A DNA stretch of 11,427 nt from contig CATKZA010000014.1 in NCBI GenBank assembly GCA_949841235.1, positions 1 to 11,427 of the forward strand. Reading direction: 5' to 3'. Shown piece after piece: positions 8,994 to 11,427 of this stretch. Each line of letters opens with the position of its first letter. The first letter of the stretch is position 1. The translations under genes and the position numbers were made by a program. Below the pieces are notes generated by a model, which saw nothing but the letters and a program-made list of their open reading frames with translations, did not search any database and was not told the DNA's origin. The stretch comes from an uncultured Clostridiaceae bacterium. Its GTDB lineage: Bacteria > Bacillota > Clostridia > Lachnospirales > Lachnospiraceae.

Positions 8994-10433
8994 ATGGGAG
9001 AGAGAAAATATTTGAGATGGTACAATAAGGTGGGGTATGGCTCTGGGGATATTGCGGGAAATGTGGTCTATGCCTTTCTGTCCTCCTTCCTGATGATATT
9101 CCTTACGGATACCATCGGGATGAATGCGGGGATCGTGGGAACCTTGATGATGGTTTCTAAGCTCTTTGACGGAGTGACGGATGTGTTCTTCGGGTCGCTG
9201 ATTGACAAGACGAGGAGCAGGATGGGGAAGGCCAGGCCGTGGATGCTTTGGGCGTACATTGGCTGCTCTGGCATGATTGTTGCACTGTTTTTCATACCGG
9301 TTCATCTGGGGGATGCTGCCCAGTATGTATGGTTCTTCATTGCTTACACGCTGCTGAATGCGGTGTTTTATACCGCCAACAATATCGCATACTCGGCGCT
9401 GACGGCGCTGGTGACGAAAAATGGAAGCGAGCGGGTGCAGATGGGTTCCATCCGATTCATGTTTGCCTTTGGCACCAGCTTGTTCATCCAGACGATTACC
9501 GTAGATGCGGTGAAGGCGTTGGGAGGTGGCGCTGCGGGCTGGCGCGCCATGGCGATGATTTATGCCGTGATTGGTCTGGTGGTAAATACCATTTCTGTGT
9601 TCTCCGTAAAGGAATTGCCGGAGGAGGAGTTGAATGAGAATGTATCCCGTGACGAGGGGGAGGTGGATTCCCCAGCAGGACGGGATGCGTCCGAAGGAGG
9701 CGTAGCCGGAGAGCCTGAGCGGTCAGAATCCGGGGGGAAAGAGGAGAAATATGGATTGAGAGTGGCGGCAAAGATGCTGTTTTCCAACAAGTATTATTTG
9801 ATTATCTGCGTGATGTATGTCCTGATGCAGATCTTTACCGCCACGCTAAACATGGGCATTTACTTTATGACTTATATTCTGGGAAATGCTTCCCTGCTGG
9901 GGGTCTTTGCCTGGGCAATCAACATTCCCCTGATTGTGGGGCTGGTCTTTACCCCCATTCTGGTGAAGCGGTGGCGGGGAATGTATAAGCTGAACCTGAT
10001 GGGCTATATTCTGGCGACCATATGCAGGGGATTGGTGATCGTGGCCGGCTATATGGGGAATATTCCCCTGATGCTCCTATTTTCCGGCATGGCATCTCTG
10101 GGAATGAGTCCGTTGCAGGGGGATTTGAATGCGCTGATTGCAGAGTGCTCGGAATACACGTATCTGACTAAGGGGAAGAGGATTGACGGCACCATGTATT
10201 CCTGCACTTCTCTGGGAGTGAAGATTGGCGGGGGCATCGGCACGGCCTTTGCGGGATGGCTTCTGGCGGCAAGCGGGTACGTGGCCAATGCGGCGGTACA
10301 GTCCCAGTCTTGCATCAATATGCTCTACGTGATGTATCTGTGGATTCCCATGGTCATTAACCTGATTATTACTGTTCTTCTTGTGAAATTAAAAGTGGAG
10401 CAGGCGAATGCGGCATTGGCCGGGGAGAGTTGA
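8994..10433 (+). CDS. GPH-family sugar:cation symporter (MelB-like)
   Basis: This is a 479-residue polytopic permease with about 12 membrane segments, of the glycoside-pentoside-hexuronide:cation symporter family. The N-terminal hallmark is clear: Asn-Lys-Val-Gly-Tyr-Gly-Ser-Gly-Asp-Ile-Ala-Gly with Asp19, then Lys-Leu-Phe-Asp-Gly-Val-Thr-Asp with Asp59 and Asp63 (MelB Asp19, Asp55, Asp59), and the loop Asp-Lys-Thr-Arg-Ser-Arg-Met-Gly-Lys-Ala-Arg-Pro. It lacks the C-terminal EIIA-like domain of LacS. The central cytoplasmic loop (about 205-250) is unusually long, Glu/Gly/Ser-rich and hydrophilic. ATG 8994 has GGAGG (8981-8985) 8 bases upstream; GTG 8979 would overlap it. It starts 71 bases after lacZ and ends at a strong terminator, so it most likely imports the substrate of the beta-galactosidase; the exact sugar is inferred. 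Confidence 0.92.
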   Translation: MGERKYLRWYNKVGYGSGDIAGNVVYAFLSSFLMIFLTDTIGMNAGIVGTLMMVSKLFDGVTDVFFGSLIDKTRSRMGKARPWMLWAYIGCSGMIVALFFIPVHLGDAAQYVWFFIAYTLLNAVFYTANNIAYSALTALVTKNGSERVQMGSIRFMFAFGTSLFIQTITVDAVKALGGGAAGWRAMAMIYAVIGLVVNTISVFSVKELPEEELNENVSRDEGEVDSPAGRDASEGGVAGEPERSESGGKEEKYGLRVAAKMLFSNKYYLIICVMYVLMQIFTATLNMGIYFMTYILGNASLLGVFAWAINIPLIVGLVFTPILVKRWRGMYKLNLMGYILATICRGLVIVAGYMGNIPLMLLFSGMASLGMSPLQGDLNALIAECSEYTYLTKGKRIDGTMYSCTSLGVKIGGGIGTAFAGWLLAASGYVANAAVQSQSCINMLYVMYLWIPMVINLIITVLLVKLKVEQANAALAGES

Positions 10434-10476
10434 TGGATTGTCGGCAGATGCGCTTGCCGGTCCGATGAATGATGTG

Positions 10477-10521
10477 CCATGGGGAGCCTTCCGGATGGGA
10501 GGCTCCCCATGGTTATTTTTT
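10477..10521 (+). terminator. Strong intrinsic terminator of the galactoside operon
   Basis: CCATGGGGAGCCT (10477-10489) pairs perfectly over 13 bp with AGGCTCCCCATGG (10500-10512), followed by TTATTTTTT. It lies 43 bases after the symporter stop and closes the lacZ-symporter unit. Confidence 0.92.
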
Positions 10522-10677
10522 GCTTTCTCATGGTCGGATTATGCTATTTTTACGGAAAGGCATTATTTATTTTCCTCAAATTACGATATATAGGGTAAGA
10601 GAAATGATTGCATGGTGATGGATGAATTTGCCATCATCGCAGAGAATCTTAGGTCGGTTCGTATGGAGGGAGAGCGG
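10522..10677 (+). promoter_or_regulatory. AT-rich leader and promoter region of the last gene
   Basis: The stretch between the terminator and the last gene is AT-rich around 10540-10592. A TATATA at 10587-10592 could be a -10, but no good -35 is visible. In-frame ATGs at 10612, 10618 and 10663 lie upstream of the preferred start without convincing ribosome sites. The region does not contain the GCTGTGRATAGTAACA motif. Promoter call is weak. Confidence 0.3.
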
Positions 10678-11427
10678 ATGAGCATGATATATCACAGCCT
10701 GCTGGCGGGAAATTATGGGTATCGCACAGGGAGTTATGGCAATAGGGCGGAACGCCGGGAGGCGGAGGATGGATTCGAGGCATCCTGCAACGAGGTGGAA
10801 TCCCTTGAGGGGGACGCTGGCCAAACGGCGGAGAAACCCAGCGTGGTGGAGGAATACAAGGCAAAGCATCCCCAGGATGCTTCCCATGTGAGCGCCCAGG
10901 TAAATGCGGGAAAGGCCGTGAGGAGGAAATTCGGCGGGGAGCATATTGACAGGGATAATATGACCATGGCAGAGTACCAGGCGCATTTTTACTCCATGCT
11001 TGGAACCATTCCCTATCACCCTACCAGGCTCAATGATGACGTGATTATTTCCATCTCGGATGAGGGATGGGAGCAGATGAAGAATGATCCGGAGTATGAG
11101 GCCTGGGTGCTGGGATATTTCGTGGAGGACAGGGCAGTGCCCAATCCCTTCTATGGCTGGGGTGGAAATAGCGGAAGTCTGGTGATTGAACATTTCGGAG
11201 CCACCATCGAGGAGCATCACGGGGAGGGATTCAGCAAGTCCGACTCCGGGAGCGGTCCAAAAGCGGAGCGGGAGCAAGAGTCCTGGTGGGATAAGCGTCA
11301 CAAGAGGATGAAGAAGGCTTTGAAGGAGCAGGCAATCAGAGCCCAGGAGAAGTCCGAGGCAAAGAAGCGGGCTGACCGAAAGGAATTTATGTTTCGCCAG
11401 CTGGAAAGCCAGCAGAGGCTGCATCAG
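10678..11427 (+). CDS. Uncharacterised protein, 3' end outside window
   Basis: The frame is open for 250 codons from ATG 10678 to the window edge; GGAGGG (10665-10670) lies 7 bases upstream, which decides the start. Residues about 19-60 are Glu-rich and probably disordered. A compact core (about 62-200) holds Val-Glu-Glu-Tyr-Lys-Ala-Lys-His-Pro, Ile-Pro-Tyr-His-Pro-Thr-Arg, Ile-Ser-Ile-Ser-Asp-Glu-Gly-Trp-Glu-Gln-Met-Lys-Asn-Asp-Pro-Glu-Tyr-Glu, Asn-Pro-Phe-Tyr-Gly-Trp-Gly-Gly-Asn and Glu-His-Phe-Gly-Ala. A Lys/Arg/Glu-rich helix follows from about 205 to the edge. No signal peptide or membrane segment is seen. The core resembles uncharacterised proteins I associate with Lachnospiraceae, perhaps related to DUF6033-type proteins, but I cannot name the family with certainty or assign a function. 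Confidence 0.75.
   Translation, partial: MSMIYHSLLAGNYGYRTGSYGNRAERREAEDGFEASCNEVESLEGDAGQTAEKPSVVEEYKAKHPQDASHVSAQVNAGKAVRRKFGGEHIDRDNMTMAEYQAHFYSMLGTIPYHPTRLNDDVIISISDEGWEQMKNDPEYEAWVLGYFVEDRAVPNPFYGWGGNSGSLVIEHFGATIEEHHGEGFSKSDSGSGPKAEREQESWWDKRHKRMKKALKEQAIRAQEKSEAKKRADRKEFMFRQLESQQRLHQ

Noticed and set aside
10576..11424. 282-codon minus-strand frame opposite the last gene
   Set aside because: Its translation is Leu/Pro/His-rich without domains and runs off the window edge, while the plus strand has a strong ribosome site and a coherent protein with a structured core.

Overview
The window looks like chromosomal DNA of a gut-type, probably motile member of the Lachnospiraceae (Bacillota, Clostridia). 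This is inferred from gene content and style: a LytTR regulator with a GHKL sensor kinase, an FlxA-like coiled-coil protein, a chemotaxis receptor, a GH2 beta-galactosidase with a GPH symporter, strong GGAGG ribosome sites throughout, and a low-aromatic, Glu/Met-rich protein style. No insertion sequence, tRNA, rRNA or CRISPR array is visible.

Left part (1-2600): the 3' end of a LytTR-type response regulator is followed by its likely partner, a polytopic GHKL sensor kinase. After a 160-base gap comes a small FlxA-like coiled-coil protein. That gap holds two identical 9-base direct repeats exactly 21 bp apart, just upstream of a plausible promoter. This is the geometry expected for a LytTR regulator, so the FlxA-like gene may be a target of the adjacent two-component system.

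Middle (2600-4620): a methyl-accepting chemotaxis protein has its own promoter, a hairpin-bearing leader and a 24-codon upstream ORF whose stop overlaps the receptor start (ATGA). A symmetric terminator separates it from a convergent AraC-family gene and contains that gene's stop codon.

Sugar module (4605-10521): an AraC-family regulator (minus strand) is divergent from a LacZ-type beta-galactosidase and a GPH-family sugar:cation symporter (plus strand), which ends at a strong terminator. Together they should import and hydrolyse a beta-galactoside, probably lactose or a plant or host galactoside, under AraC control. The roughly 400-base divergent region is unusually structured. It holds a promoter overlapping a palindrome, a 12-bp inverted repeat, a small hairpin, and a hairpin whose 10-nt loop is complementary to the bases just upstream of the lacZ ribosome site. 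An intrinsic terminator lies before lacZ. This reads as a structured attenuating leader RNA or an sRNA-like transcript and is the best candidate for something undescribed.

Right end (10522-11427): after the terminator, a new gene starts at 10678 and runs off the window. It belongs to an uncharacterised family that I cannot name with certainty.

A 16-base motif (GCTGTGRATAGTAACA) occurs three times, always intergenic and always in the same orientation, upstream of the receptor, lacZ and symporter genes.
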